This document shows, piece after piece, positions 1 through 7,909 of a stretch of DNA of 51,642 bases. The DNA is from an uncultured Hungatella sp. GTDB taxonomy: Bacteria; Bacillota; Clostridia; Lachnospirales; Lachnospiraceae. Position numbers and translations under genes: made by a program. The notes beneath the pieces are model-generated. The model had not been told where the DNA came from. It saw nothing but the letters and a program-made list of their open reading frames with translations, and searched no databases. How positions within the stretch are numbered: the first letter of the stretch is position 1; every line of letters starts with the position of its first letter. Where the stretch lies: NCBI GenBank assembly GCA_910577935.1, contig CAJTOT010000011.1:1-51642 (forward strand), read 5' to 3'.

Positions 1-560
1 GTTGATTCGCTCGTGCTCACACTCGCACTCGTTGATTCACTGGCACTTACACTCGCACTCGTTGATTCGCTCGTGCTCACACTCGCACTCGTTGATTCAC
101 TGGCACTTACACTCGTTGATTCACTCGCGCTCGTCGATTCACTGGCACTTACACTCGCACTCGTTGATTCGCTCGCGCTCACACTCGCACTGGTTGATTC
201 ACTGGCACTCACACTCGTTGATTCGCTCGCACTCACACTCGCACTCGTTGATTCACTCGCGCTCACACTCGCACTCGTTGATTCACTGGCGCTCACACTC
301 GCACTCGTTGATTCACTGGCACTTACACTCGCACTTGTTAATTCACTGGTGCTTACACTTGTACTTGTTGATTCACTTGTGCTTACACTCGCACTGGTCG
401 ACTCGCTGGCACTTACACTGACGCTCGTTGATTCACTTGTGCTTAGGCTCGCGCCTGTTGATTCGCTCGCGCTCACACTTGAGCTGGCTGATTCACTCGC
501 ATTTAGGCTCACGCTCGTCGACTCACTGGCACTCAGGCTTGCACTTGCGCTTGTTGATCC
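1..560. repeat. Tandem coding repeat for the Ser-rich stalk
   Basis: Short units based on CTCGTTGATTCACTGGCA and ACACTCGCACTC (plus-strand sense) alternate across this stretch. They vary mainly at third codon positions and encode the SASVSASEST array. Units near 560 are more diverged than those at the left edge, which suggests recent expansion on the distal side. Such arrays are prone to copy-number change. Confidence 0.85.
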
Positions 561-2015
561 TTGCTTGGCGTTCTCTACAGCTTTCCTTGCTTTCTCTGCG
601 GCCTCCTCCGCAGTCGTTGCAGCCTTCTGAGCCACTTCTATTGTGCCCTTCCAATCGGTAATAATAGTTCCAATAAATTTACCATCAACTGCGTCTTTTG
701 CCTCTTGAGCTCTTGTTTTTGCTATCCCAGCTTGCTCCTCTGCTAGTTTACAGAATTCTTCCGCTTTTTCAATGTCACCTGTTGCTATAGCCTGTTCTAC
801 CTGCTTGGCATAACTCTCAGCTCGCTCCTTAGCGGCAACCGCCTCGTCTTTAGCCTGCTTTGCCTGTTCCCAAGACCATTTGGCCTCAGCCTCTAATCTA
901 GCCTGTTCCGCCAGCATCTCAGCTTTTGCAAGTGCTTCAGCCTTCGCCAGTTCCTCAGCTTTCGCAAGAGCTTCAGCCTTCGCGGCTGCCTCCAGCTCCG
1001 CTTTCAAAATATCCTCCGGCTTTAAAGCTATATCTCCTGGCTTATCCGGAACAAGTTCCGTTAGATTCCCAGCCAGATTGCCGTCATTTTTTTCCAGATC
1101 AACAACCGTATTATTCCCTGTGTTTATATTGTTCTCTGTCTTATCTAAAATGCCATTTCCTTCCGTATCGACAGCATTGTTAGCGCCATCTTGACCAGGG
1201 CTGTTCATATCGCCGATATTATCCTTGTCGGCGTTATCTTCAGTATTTTCTACCTCCTCCAGTTCATTCCCCGGGGTCTGATCACCTTCTCCGCCGATAG
1301 TTTCATCTCCCTGAAATCCATCGGTTTCATCGCCTTCGGTTCCATTATTTTCGGAATCCGAGCCTTCCTCTGTCTCTCCGGAACCGTCTTCTCCGTCTGT
1401 GGAATCCGAGCCTTCCTCTGTCTCTCCAGAACCGTCTTCTCCGCCTTCAGACTCCTCACCAGCCGTTCCGTCTTCCGGCCCGGCTGAATCCCCTTCTCCT
1501 TCTTCCGTTTCTCCGTCTGTGGAATCCGAGCCTTCTTCTGTCTCCCCGGAACCGCCTTCTCCATCTCCAGATTCCTCAGTGTCAGAACTGGTACTGTCTC
1601 CTGCTTCTCCAGATCCGCTCCCGTCCTCTGAGCTTTCATCCTCTGCCTCGGAACTGCCGCCCATCTCCCCGGCCCCTTCCTCGCCGTCCTCTGTACTTTC
1701 ATCCATATTTTCGCTCCCGGTGTCTCCTTCCGCGTCTCCGGCAGAATCCTCTTCGCTGAAATCCTCAGAGCTGTCGTCGCCATCTTCTACCCCGCTGTCC
1801 TCCTGGGCATCTACATCTTCATCATATGTATCCGATTCTTCTTCCACAGTATCCGTCCCTTCATCCTCTGACGGCAAGACAATCTCTGCCTCCTCTGACT
1901 GCTCAAACTCGGCAGCATAAACCACGTCCGTATCGGAAATCATGGCCGACCCGCCGACAACCGTGCCGATAGCAAGCACGCCTTTAAAGATGTTGTCCAT
2001 TCCTTTCTTCTTCAT
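1..2015 (-). CDS. Secreted serine-rich repeat surface protein, C-terminus outside window
   Basis: The reading frame is open from ATG at 2015 to the left edge, about 671 codons, so the C-terminus is not visible. AAAGGAGC lies about 9 nt before the ATG. Residues 1-35 form a Sec signal (MKKKG start, hydrophobic core, VYAAEF cleavage zone). Residues about 36-300 are extremely acidic and Ser/Gly/Glu-rich, with repeated EEGSDSTDG blocks. Residues about 330-480 are an Ala/Glu/Lys-rich coiled coil. From about residue 486 to the edge the protein is a low-complexity array of SASVSASEST-type units. This architecture suits a long, probably glycosylated, cell-surface adhesin stalk. A C-terminal LPXTG anchor is expected but unseen. 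The exact ligand cannot be inferred. The + strand frames here are shadows of the repeat. Confidence 0.8.
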   Translation of the reverse strand, partial: MKKKGMDNIFKGVLAIGTVVGGSAMISDTDVVYAAEFEQSEEAEIVLPSEDEGTDTVEEESDTYDEDVDAQEDSGVEDGDDSSEDFSEEDSAGDAEGDTGSENMDESTEDGEEGAGEMGGSSEAEDESSEDGSGSGEAGDSTSSDTEESGDGEGGSGETEEGSDSTDGETEEGEGDSAGPEDGTAGEESEGGEDGSGETEEGSDSTDGEDGSGETEEGSDSENNGTEGDETDGFQGDETIGGEGDQTPGNELEEVENTEDNADKDNIGDMNSPGQDGANNAVDTEGNGILDKTENNINTGNNTVVDLEKNDGNLAGNLTELVPDKPGDIALKPEDILKAELEAAAKAEALAKAEELAKAEALAKAEMLAEQARLEAEAKWSWEQAKQAKDEAVAAKERAESYAKQVEQAIATGDIEKAEEFCKLAEEQAGIAKTRAQEAKDAVDGKFIGTIITDWKGTIEVAQKAATTAEEAAEKARKAVENAKQGSTSASASLSASESTSVSLNASESASSSVSASESTGASLSTSESTSVSVSASESTSASVSTSESTSTSVSTSELTSASVSASESTSASVSASESTSASVSASESTSASVSASESTSVSASESTSASVSASESTSASVSASESTSASESTSVSASESTSASVSTSESTSASVSASESTSASVSTSES

Positions 2016-2172
2016 TTTACCCTTGCTCCTTTTCCTTTAAACACTTAAAATATTTACCTTTACGGCTGTGACCTGTCATCGTAAAATCACATCCCTCAAG
2101 CAGCGTTCCTTTTCGAATCACTTAATTCCTAATCTTCAAAAAGCACTGAAGAATTTTCTGTGTTGCACAAAC

Positions 2173-2210
2173 AGGACCCCATTCGCCAATTATCTGGCAA
2201 TTCAGGTCCT
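2173..2210 (-). terminator. Imperfect hairpin downstream of the small gene at 2215
   Basis: AGGACC (2173-2178) pairs with GGTCCT (2205-2210), with an inner TTCGCCA/TGGCAA pairing. On the minus strand it is followed by GTTTGT, which is only weakly T-rich. It lies just past the stop of the minus-strand gene ending at 2215, and about 160 bp upstream of the surface protein start. It could be a terminator or a 5' leader structure. Confidence 0.35.
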
Positions 2211-2214
2211 TCTC

Positions 2215-2415
2215 CTATGTTTCTATGCTTTTTTCCTGCTCTCCTCTGTGCTCCTCCAACGCGCTGTCCATAAATTTCATTAGTTCCAATGTGCTGCGGA
2301 AATTCTGACGCTCATTCCGTTCAGCCCACAACACCTCTCCCTGCCAGGTGTTGTTCTGCTGATACAGAACCCGCACTACAAATGTCCCTCTCTTTGATCC
2401 CATCGGTTCCTCCAT
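2215..2415 (-). CDS. Small protein with single QN-x-[WL]QG / FRS-x-LELM domain
   Basis: About 66 residues. Several ATGs are possible: 2421, 2415 (AAGGGGGG 6 nt upstream) and 2403 (GGAGG 5 nt upstream). A GTG at 2508 would give 97 aa. The protein shows the pattern VxxLYQQNNTWQGEV followed by NFRSTLELMKFMDSAL. The same pattern occurs twice in the first protein of the pilus operon (39346-39891), so the two are homologous by inspection. No signal peptide or membrane segment is visible. The function is unknown. Its place beside a surface adhesin, and the paralogue's place in the pilus operon, suggest a role in surface-protein export or regulation, but that is inference. Confidence 0.7.
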   Translation of the reverse strand: MEEPMGSKRGTFVVRVLYQQNNTWQGEVLWAERNERQNFRSTLELMKFMDSALEEHRGEQEKSIET

Positions 2416-2729
2416 AGGCATCCCCCCTTCTGCAAGGCTGCTTTTTATGGATAACGCAAATACTCCGACTTTTGTCCTGAACGAAAACTTAGACTTTTTC
2501 GTGCACACGTGCTATAATTCAAAAAAAGGATTTTTTATGGATAAAATGACTATTTTGCAACAAAAAATGCCAAAATATACATGGTAATTTATGCATATTT
2601 TAGCGCACGGAAAATCCTACTTATTCTTTCAAAAACCAACTCTAACCACAGCTAAAACCCTTGCTGTTCACGGGGAGCATCTTCTTGTCCGCCTGCGCCG
2701 GCCAAAAGCCGGGGCGTTCTCCCGATACG

Positions 2730-2789
2730 GAATCTGGCATGAATGCCGGCTTACAAGCAAGCCTGACACCCAACATTCATGCCGGATTC
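2730..2789. repeat. Inverted repeat in a gene-free stretch
   Basis: Between the small gene and the malQ terminator (about 2509-2906) I see no convincing gene. The notable element is a 16-bp inverted repeat with one mismatch: GAATCTGGCATGAATG at 2730-2745 and its complement at 2774-2789, with a 28-nt spacer. It could be an operator, a cruciform or a relic of a small mobile element. Confidence 0.5.
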
Positions 2790-2906
2790 ACCGCCCCGTA
2801 AACGATAACCTAAAACCTTATCAATTCCTCTCAATCCTACAGCCACAGACCATTTACAAGGCAGCTTATGGCTGTGAACCGCGCCCCTGTCAGGGAACAC
2901 AGCCGC

Positions 2907-2967
2907 AAAAAATCCCCTTTTCAGGCGGCAGCTTCCATTCTTCCCATCAGCCGTCCCAAAAAGGGGA
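2907..2967 (-). terminator. Intrinsic terminator of the glgB-mscS-malQ operon
   Basis: On the minus strand ATCCCCTTTT pairs with AAAAGGGGAT across a partly paired inner stem (GACGGC with GCCGCC). A run of T residues follows directly. It lies 36 bp past the malQ stop. Confidence 0.7.
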
Positions 2968-3002
2968 TACATATTTAAATAATTTAGCCGAACGCTTTTA
3001 CA

Positions 3003-4502
3003 TCACGCCTGGCATCTCCCATAAATCCAGTTGAGCTTCCGGCACCGCTCTATGATCTCCTGGCTGAACTCTCCTTCTTTCAGCCGCCAGATCCAGTTAT
3101 CTCCCAGGGTAGAAGGGGTGTTGATCCTTCCCTCTTTCCCCTTGCACAGGTAATCCTGCAGCGGTATCACCGCCAGATCCGCCACGCTGGACACCGCCAG
3201 ACGTATGAAGTCCCAGGAAATCTCCTCCGCCGGGGTTGATAGATTGTCCATATACTCTTCCGTAAATGCCCTCTCCGCCTCATCCATAGTCTCATACCAG
3301 CCCCGCGTGGTGTCATTGTCATGGGTTCCCGTGTACACCACGCAGTTATGCCCGTAGAGATAAGGCAGGTAATCGCTTCTCTCCCCTGTGCTGAAGGCGA
3401 ACTGCAGCACCTTCATCCCCGGAAATCCCGTGTCAGACAGGAGCTTGCGGACACTGGGAGTCAGATACCCCAGATCCTCCGCGATGATATTCAGTTCCCC
3501 AAAGGTCTGTCTCATCTTTTTAAACAGCGCAAGTCCCGGCCCCTTTTTCCATGTCCCGTTCACCGCCGTGTCGTCCCCCGCGGGGATAGCATAATACTCG
3601 TCAAATCCCCGGAAATGATCCACTCTCACCACGTCGTAGAGCTCGAAGCTGTACCGCATTCTCTCAAGCCACCAGGCAAACCCGGTTTTCTTGTGGTATG
3701 GCCAGTCATACAGAGGATTGCCCCACAGCTGCCCCGTCTCGGAAAACGCATCCGGGGGACAGCCCGCCACAGCCTTGGGCTGATTGTCCCTGTCAAACTG
3801 GAACAGCTCCGGGTGGCGCCAGCTGTCGGCGCTGTCAAAGGCCACATAGATGGGAATATCCCCGATAATCCGTATCCCCTGCTCATTGGCATAGCCCTTC
3901 AGTTTCCTCCACTGCCTTGCGAACATAAGCTGCTGAAACTGATAAAAATCTGTCTCTTCCCCCAGAATCTCCCGGTATCTGTCCACCGCCTCTTTTTTGC
4001 GCAGACGGATATCCTCATCCCACTTGTCCCAGCTTTTCTCCTGAAAATGCCTTTTCACAGCCGCATAAAAACAGTACTCCCTGGTCTCTTCCAAAAGCTC
4101 TTCTCCAAAGACATTTCCCAGGCTCTGCCCCTCTCTCTCCATCTGCTCTCTCCACCGCAGAAATGCCTTCTTCAGCACCGGAAAACGCTCTCTGTACACT
4201 TTCTCGTACTCGATATATCCTTCCCCGCCTCCAAAGTCTGCCTCGGAGCACTCTTCCTCTGTAAGCAGCCCGTCTGCAACCAGCTGTTCCGGATCGATGA
4301 AATACGGATTGCCCGCAAACGCGGAAAAAGCCTGGTACGGGGAATCTCCGTACCCCGTCGGCCCCAGGGGCAGAATCTGCCAATAGCTCTGTCCTGCCGC
4401 CTTCAGCTGATCCACAAACTCATAGGCCTCCCTGGAAAATGCCCCGATACCGTATTTTGACGGCAGACTCGCTATGGGCAGCAGTATGCCACACTCTCTC
4501 AT
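3003..4502 (-). CDS. malQ: 4-alpha-glucanotransferase (amylomaltase)
   Basis: 499 aa from the ATG at 4502, which has GGGAGGA 6 nt upstream; an upstream in-frame start lacks this. The protein starts with the GH77 hallmark RECGILLPIASLPSKYGIG and continues with SYWQILPLGPTGYGDSPYQ. The central IIGDIPIYVAFDSADSW and VDHFRGFDEYYAIP (catalytic Asp) and the later IAEDLGYLT (catalytic Glu) are intact, as is GTHDNDTTRGW. Length is normal for the family. It transfers alpha-1,4-glucan segments between oligosaccharides in the cytoplasm and works with the upstream branching enzyme in glycogen/maltodextrin turnover. It is the last gene of a three-gene operon, 20 bp after the MscS gene. Confidence 0.95.
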   Translation of the reverse strand: MRECGILLPIASLPSKYGIGAFSREAYEFVDQLKAAGQSYWQILPLGPTGYGDSPYQAFSAFAGNPYFIDPEQLVADGLLTEEECSEADFGGGEGYIEYEKVYRERFPVLKKAFLRWREQMEREGQSLGNVFGEELLEETREYCFYAAVKRHFQEKSWDKWDEDIRLRKKEAVDRYREILGEETDFYQFQQLMFARQWRKLKGYANEQGIRIIGDIPIYVAFDSADSWRHPELFQFDRDNQPKAVAGCPPDAFSETGQLWGNPLYDWPYHKKTGFAWWLERMRYSFELYDVVRVDHFRGFDEYYAIPAGDDTAVNGTWKKGPGLALFKKMRQTFGELNIIAEDLGYLTPSVRKLLSDTGFPGMKVLQFAFSTGERSDYLPYLYGHNCVVYTGTHDNDTTRGWYETMDEAERAFTEEYMDNLSTPAEEISWDFIRLAVSSVADLAVIPLQDYLCKGKEGRINTPSTLGDNWIWRLKEGEFSQEIIERCRKLNWIYGRCQA

Positions 4503-4522
4503 GCCCGTTCCTCCCTGTCTCA

Positions 4523-5419
4523 CTAATTTTTATGGTGCACATCCACCTGATGGTAGGGAATCTCGATTCCCGCCTCGTCAAACGCCAGCTTCAGCTTTTC
4601 CGTCAGCTCCCACTTGACGCTCCAGTAGTCGCCGGTAGCCACCCAGGCCCTGGCTCCCAGGAGAACAGCGCTGTCCCCAAGGCTGTCCACAAAGACCAGA
4701 ATCCCTTCCTCCTGCCTGACCAGAGCATGGGCGGCAAACAGCCCTTCCAGAATTTCCTTTGCCCTCTTGAGGTCCGACTGATAACTGATCCCCACCTTAA
4801 TCTCCAGGCGCCGCTTCTCCTGGGCCGTCACATTGGTCAGATTGCTGTTGGACAGAGAGCCGTTGGGGAGAATCACCATGCGGTTGTCCATGGTATTCAG
4901 GGTGGTGTACACCAGACCAATGGAGGCCACTGTCCCCTCTTCCGTCCCGCATATAATGTAGTCCCCCGTCTTAAAAGGCTTCAGCATCAGAAGAGCCGCC
5001 CCTCCCGCAAAATTCCCCAGTATATTCTGGAGAGACAGACTCAGCGCCAGGCCGGCGGAACCCAGAAGCGCGATGATGGAAGCGGAGCTGATGCCGAACT
5101 TTTCCGCTGCCACAAAGATGGCCAGGATACACACACAGGCATACACCGCAGAGGCGAGAAATTTTTTCAGTGAAACCTCCATCTCCATGCGGGTAAATGT
5201 TTTCCCCACCATCTTCTGTATAATCCTGGCAAGGCGGAATCCGATCATCAGAATAATTCCGGCCGCCAGCAGCCTGTACCCCAGAGTCACAAGCCCCGGA
5301 ACCCAGCTTTTCATAGTATCCAATATCACGTTGGGCTTCAACTGTTCCAGATCCTGCTGAACCTCTTTCGCAAGTTCCATGGCCTCCCCTGTCAAAACCT
5401 CCGCCTCACTCCATATCAT
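4523..5419 (-). CDS. Small-conductance mechanosensitive channel, MscS family
   Basis: 298 aa. The N-terminal part carries hydrophobic segments (LVTLGYRLLAAGIILMIGFRL, AVYACVCILAIFVAAEKFG). The pore helix follows (SASIIALLGSAGLALSLSLQ), then GNFAGGAALLMLKPFKTGDYI and the MscS beta domain (IGLVYTTLNTMDNRMVILPNGSLSNS). The C-terminal domain ends VKWELTEKLKLAFDEAGIEIPYHQVDVH, typical of MscS. Its position between glgB (34 bp upstream) and malQ (20 bp downstream) suggests co-transcription. Coupling an osmotic safety valve to storage-polymer genes would fit osmolyte control during glycogen turnover, but that link is inference. Confidence 0.93.
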   Translation of the reverse strand: MIWSEAEVLTGEAMELAKEVQQDLEQLKPNVILDTMKSWVPGLVTLGYRLLAAGIILMIGFRLARIIQKMVGKTFTRMEMEVSLKKFLASAVYACVCILAIFVAAEKFGISSASIIALLGSAGLALSLSLQNILGNFAGGAALLMLKPFKTGDYIICGTEEGTVASIGLVYTTLNTMDNRMVILPNGSLSNSNLTNVTAQEKRRLEIKVGISYQSDLKRAKEILEGLFAAHALVRQEEGILVFVDSLGDSAVLLGARAWVATGDYWSVKWELTEKLKLAFDEAGIEIPYHQVDVHHKN

Positions 5420-5453
5420 ATAATCCTGTCTCTCCTGAAACTATATATTTAGA

Positions 5454-7823
5454 TTACTTGCCCTGCCGGGTTGACTTGGCAGTTTTTGCCGTTTTCTTCT
5501 GCTCCGCTTTCACGGCTTTCGGCTCTTTTTTCGGCTCTGCTTTCGTTTCCGATTTCACCGGCTCCGCCTTAACTGCTTCCGGCTTCTTCACCGGAGTGCA
5601 GGTAAATATCTGCACTCCCAGGGGGGCCAGCTGAATCCGGATGGACTCCTCCCTGCCGGCGCACTCTTCTTCCTTGGAAGTCTTGGCGCGGGGATTGGTC
5701 ACGCCGGATCCGCCGAATGCCTCGCTCTCGCTGTTGAAAATTTCTTTGTATTTTCCGTGGAAAGGCACTCCCACCTGATAATTGTCATGCTGCACCGGGG
5801 CAAAGTTGCACACCACCAGAAGCGTCTCCTCCGGTTTGCGCGTCTTCCGCACAAAGGTGACGATATTGTCCTGGCTGCTGGTGCAGTCCATCCACTGGAA
5901 TCCGTCCGGGTCGTCATCTAACTCATACAGCGCCGGATAATTCCTGTACAGGTGATTCAGCGCCTTCACATATTCCCTGGTCTGCCTGTGGATATCGTAC
6001 TCCAGCAGATTCCATGGAAGGCCCTCATTCTCGTTCCACTCGGAAATCTGCCCCATATCCTGGCCCATAAACAGAAGCTTCTTGCCCGGATGGGTCATCA
6101 TAAAGCCGTACGCCGCCCTCAGATTAGAGAACTTGGCCTCGTATGTGGCTCCCGGCATCTTCCCGGCGATGGAACCCTTTCCGTGAACCACTTCGTCATG
6201 GGAGAGCACAAGAATGAACTCCTCGCTGTAGGCATACAGCATGCTGAACGTCAGCTCCCCGTAGTGATGACACCGGAAATAAGGATCACACTGCATATAT
6301 CCCAGGAAATCGTTCATCCACCCCATGTTCCACTTGTAATCGAACCCCAGAGAGCCCTCCTTCACATCCCCTGTAATCTGAGGCCAAGCCGTGGACTCCT
6401 CGGCGATCAGCAGGGCGCCCTTTGTCTGTTTCTTAAATATAGAATTCAGATGCTTCAGGAATTCCACCGCTTCCAGGTTCTCATGGCCGCCGTAGATATT
6501 GGCAACCCACTCCCCCGGATTCTTTCCGTAATCCAGATACAGCATAGATGCCACCGCGTCCATGCGGATTCCGTCGGCATGGTACTTTTTCGCCCAGTAT
6601 AAAGCGTTGGCGATCAGGAAATTGGACACCTGGGGTCTGCCGTAATTATAGATCAGCGTCCCCCAGTGGGGATGGGCTCCCTGTCTGGGATCCTTGTGTT
6701 CATAGACACAGGTTCCGTCGAAACACGCAAGCCCTGCTAAGTCCCTTGGGAAATGGGCCGGCACCCAGTCCAGAATCACGCCGATGCCCTGCCCGTGGAG
6801 ATAATCTACAAAATACTGAAAATCATCCGGCGTTCCGTAACGGCTGGTAGGCGCATAGTAGCCTGTGACCTGATAGCCCCAGGAGGCGTCCAGGGGATGT
6901 TCCATAACCGGCATCAGCTCCACATGGGTATATCCCATATCCTTCACGTACTCCGCCAGCTTCTCCGCGATCTCGCGATAATTGTAAAATTCGCTTCCGA
7001 TCACCGGCTTTCCTTCCTCATCCTCCTCCGCCGGCTTGCGAATCCAGGAGCCCAGGTGCATCTCGTAGATGGACATGGGCCTGTTCTTCTGCCCTGATTT
7101 CTCACGTTCCTCCAACCATCTCTGGTCATTCCACTGATAGCGGTTGATATCCCACACAATGGACGCGTTGTTGGGCCGCAGTTCCACGTAATTGCCGTAG
7201 GGGTCTGCCTTCAGCATGGAATCTCCCTTCCTGGTCTTCACCTCATACTTGTACACCACGCCCACATCAAGTCCTGGGATAAACAATTCGAACACGCCGG
7301 AATCCCCCAGCCTTCTCATCTGGTGGCGCCGGCCGTCCCACATATTAAAATCTCCGGTGACGCTGACCCGCATGGCACAGGGAGCCCACACCGCAAAATA
7401 CACACCCCTGACTCCCTGGATCTCCATGACATGAGCGCCCAGCTTCTCGTACACGTCATACCAGATGCCCGCTTCAAACTTTTTCAGATCCCCGTCGCTG
7501 ATCTGGGGCGCGTAGGCATAAGGATCGTCTATTTCCTGAACCGTCCCGTTGTCAAATGTAACTGTCAGGACATAGCCCACCGCCGTCTTGCCGGGAATCA
7601 GCGCTGCGAAAAATCCCGGCTCGTCCACCCGCTCCATGGGATATTCCTTCCCGCTGGATTTTATCTTCACCGACACGGTGGCCGCCGTAGGGATAAATGC
7701 CTGTATCAGCACTCCCTGGTCCGTCACATGGGGTCCCAGCATCCCATGGGGATCGGCCGCCTCCGAATATACAAGCTCCTCAATACCCGCCCAATCCATC
7801 ATGTCATATAGTGTTTTGTCCAT
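5454..7823 (-). CDS. glgB: 1,4-alpha-glucan branching enzyme with Lys/Glu/Ala tail
   Basis: 789 aa, with AGGAGGGGG upstream of the ATG. Residues about 1-105 form an extra N-terminal beta domain and residues about 120-220 are CBM48. The GH13 core follows, with VELMPVMEHPLDASWGYQ, DGIRMDAVASMLYLDYG (nucleophile Asp), IAEESTAWP (acid Glu) and LSHDEVVHGKGS. After the C-terminal beta domain (QLAPLGVQIF) comes a roughly 45-residue tail of KxEPKxEPK/AVKAE type that is not part of the fold and is unusual. The enzyme makes alpha-1,6 branches in glycogen. It is the first gene of the operon with mscS and malQ. Confidence 0.95.
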   Translation of the reverse strand: MDKTLYDMMDWAGIEELVYSEAADPHGMLGPHVTDQGVLIQAFIPTAATVSVKIKSSGKEYPMERVDEPGFFAALIPGKTAVGYVLTVTFDNGTVQEIDDPYAYAPQISDGDLKKFEAGIWYDVYEKLGAHVMEIQGVRGVYFAVWAPCAMRVSVTGDFNMWDGRRHQMRRLGDSGVFELFIPGLDVGVVYKYEVKTRKGDSMLKADPYGNYVELRPNNASIVWDINRYQWNDQRWLEEREKSGQKNRPMSIYEMHLGSWIRKPAEEDEEGKPVIGSEFYNYREIAEKLAEYVKDMGYTHVELMPVMEHPLDASWGYQVTGYYAPTSRYGTPDDFQYFVDYLHGQGIGVILDWVPAHFPRDLAGLACFDGTCVYEHKDPRQGAHPHWGTLIYNYGRPQVSNFLIANALYWAKKYHADGIRMDAVASMLYLDYGKNPGEWVANIYGGHENLEAVEFLKHLNSIFKKQTKGALLIAEESTAWPQITGDVKEGSLGFDYKWNMGWMNDFLGYMQCDPYFRCHHYGELTFSMLYAYSEEFILVLSHDEVVHGKGSIAGKMPGATYEAKFSNLRAAYGFMMTHPGKKLLFMGQDMGQISEWNENEGLPWNLLEYDIHRQTREYVKALNHLYRNYPALYELDDDPDGFQWMDCTSSQDNIVTFVRKTRKPEETLLVVCNFAPVQHDNYQVGVPFHGKYKEIFNSESEAFGGSGVTNPRAKTSKEEECAGREESIRIQLAPLGVQIFTCTPVKKPEAVKAEPVKSETKAEPKKEPKAVKAEQKKTAKTAKSTRQGK

Positions 7824-7840
7824 GAATATTCCCCCTCCTG

Positions 7841-7887
7841 TAAAATGATATATGAATCATTTTACCATTATTTCAAGACTATTACAA
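7841..7887 (-). promoter_or_regulatory. glgB promoter with palindromic operator/leader
   Basis: On the minus strand, -35 TTGTAA (7882-7887) and -10 TAAAAT (7859-7864) are 17 bp apart. A perfect 9-bp inverted repeat, TAAAATGAT/ATCATTTTA (7841-7849 and 7856-7864), overlaps the -10 and ends just before the ribosome site. It could be a repressor operator or a leader hairpin. Confidence 0.6.
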
Positions 7888-7909
7888 TTCTTAACACATT
7901 TTTTTCAAA

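Noticed and set aside
1..560. CRISPR array
   Set aside because: Repeats are contiguous, in frame with a coding sequence and without unique spacers of regular length.
2..661. Plus-strand frames rich in SHSHSLIHW or LALTLALVDS repeats
   Set aside because: They are shadows of the minus-strand Ser-rich repeat gene, which has a signal peptide, ribosome site and sensible domains; the plus frames have none.
2591..3034. Plus-strand 147-aa frame
   Set aside because: No ribosome site, composition unlike a protein, and it runs through the malQ terminator and the end of malQ.
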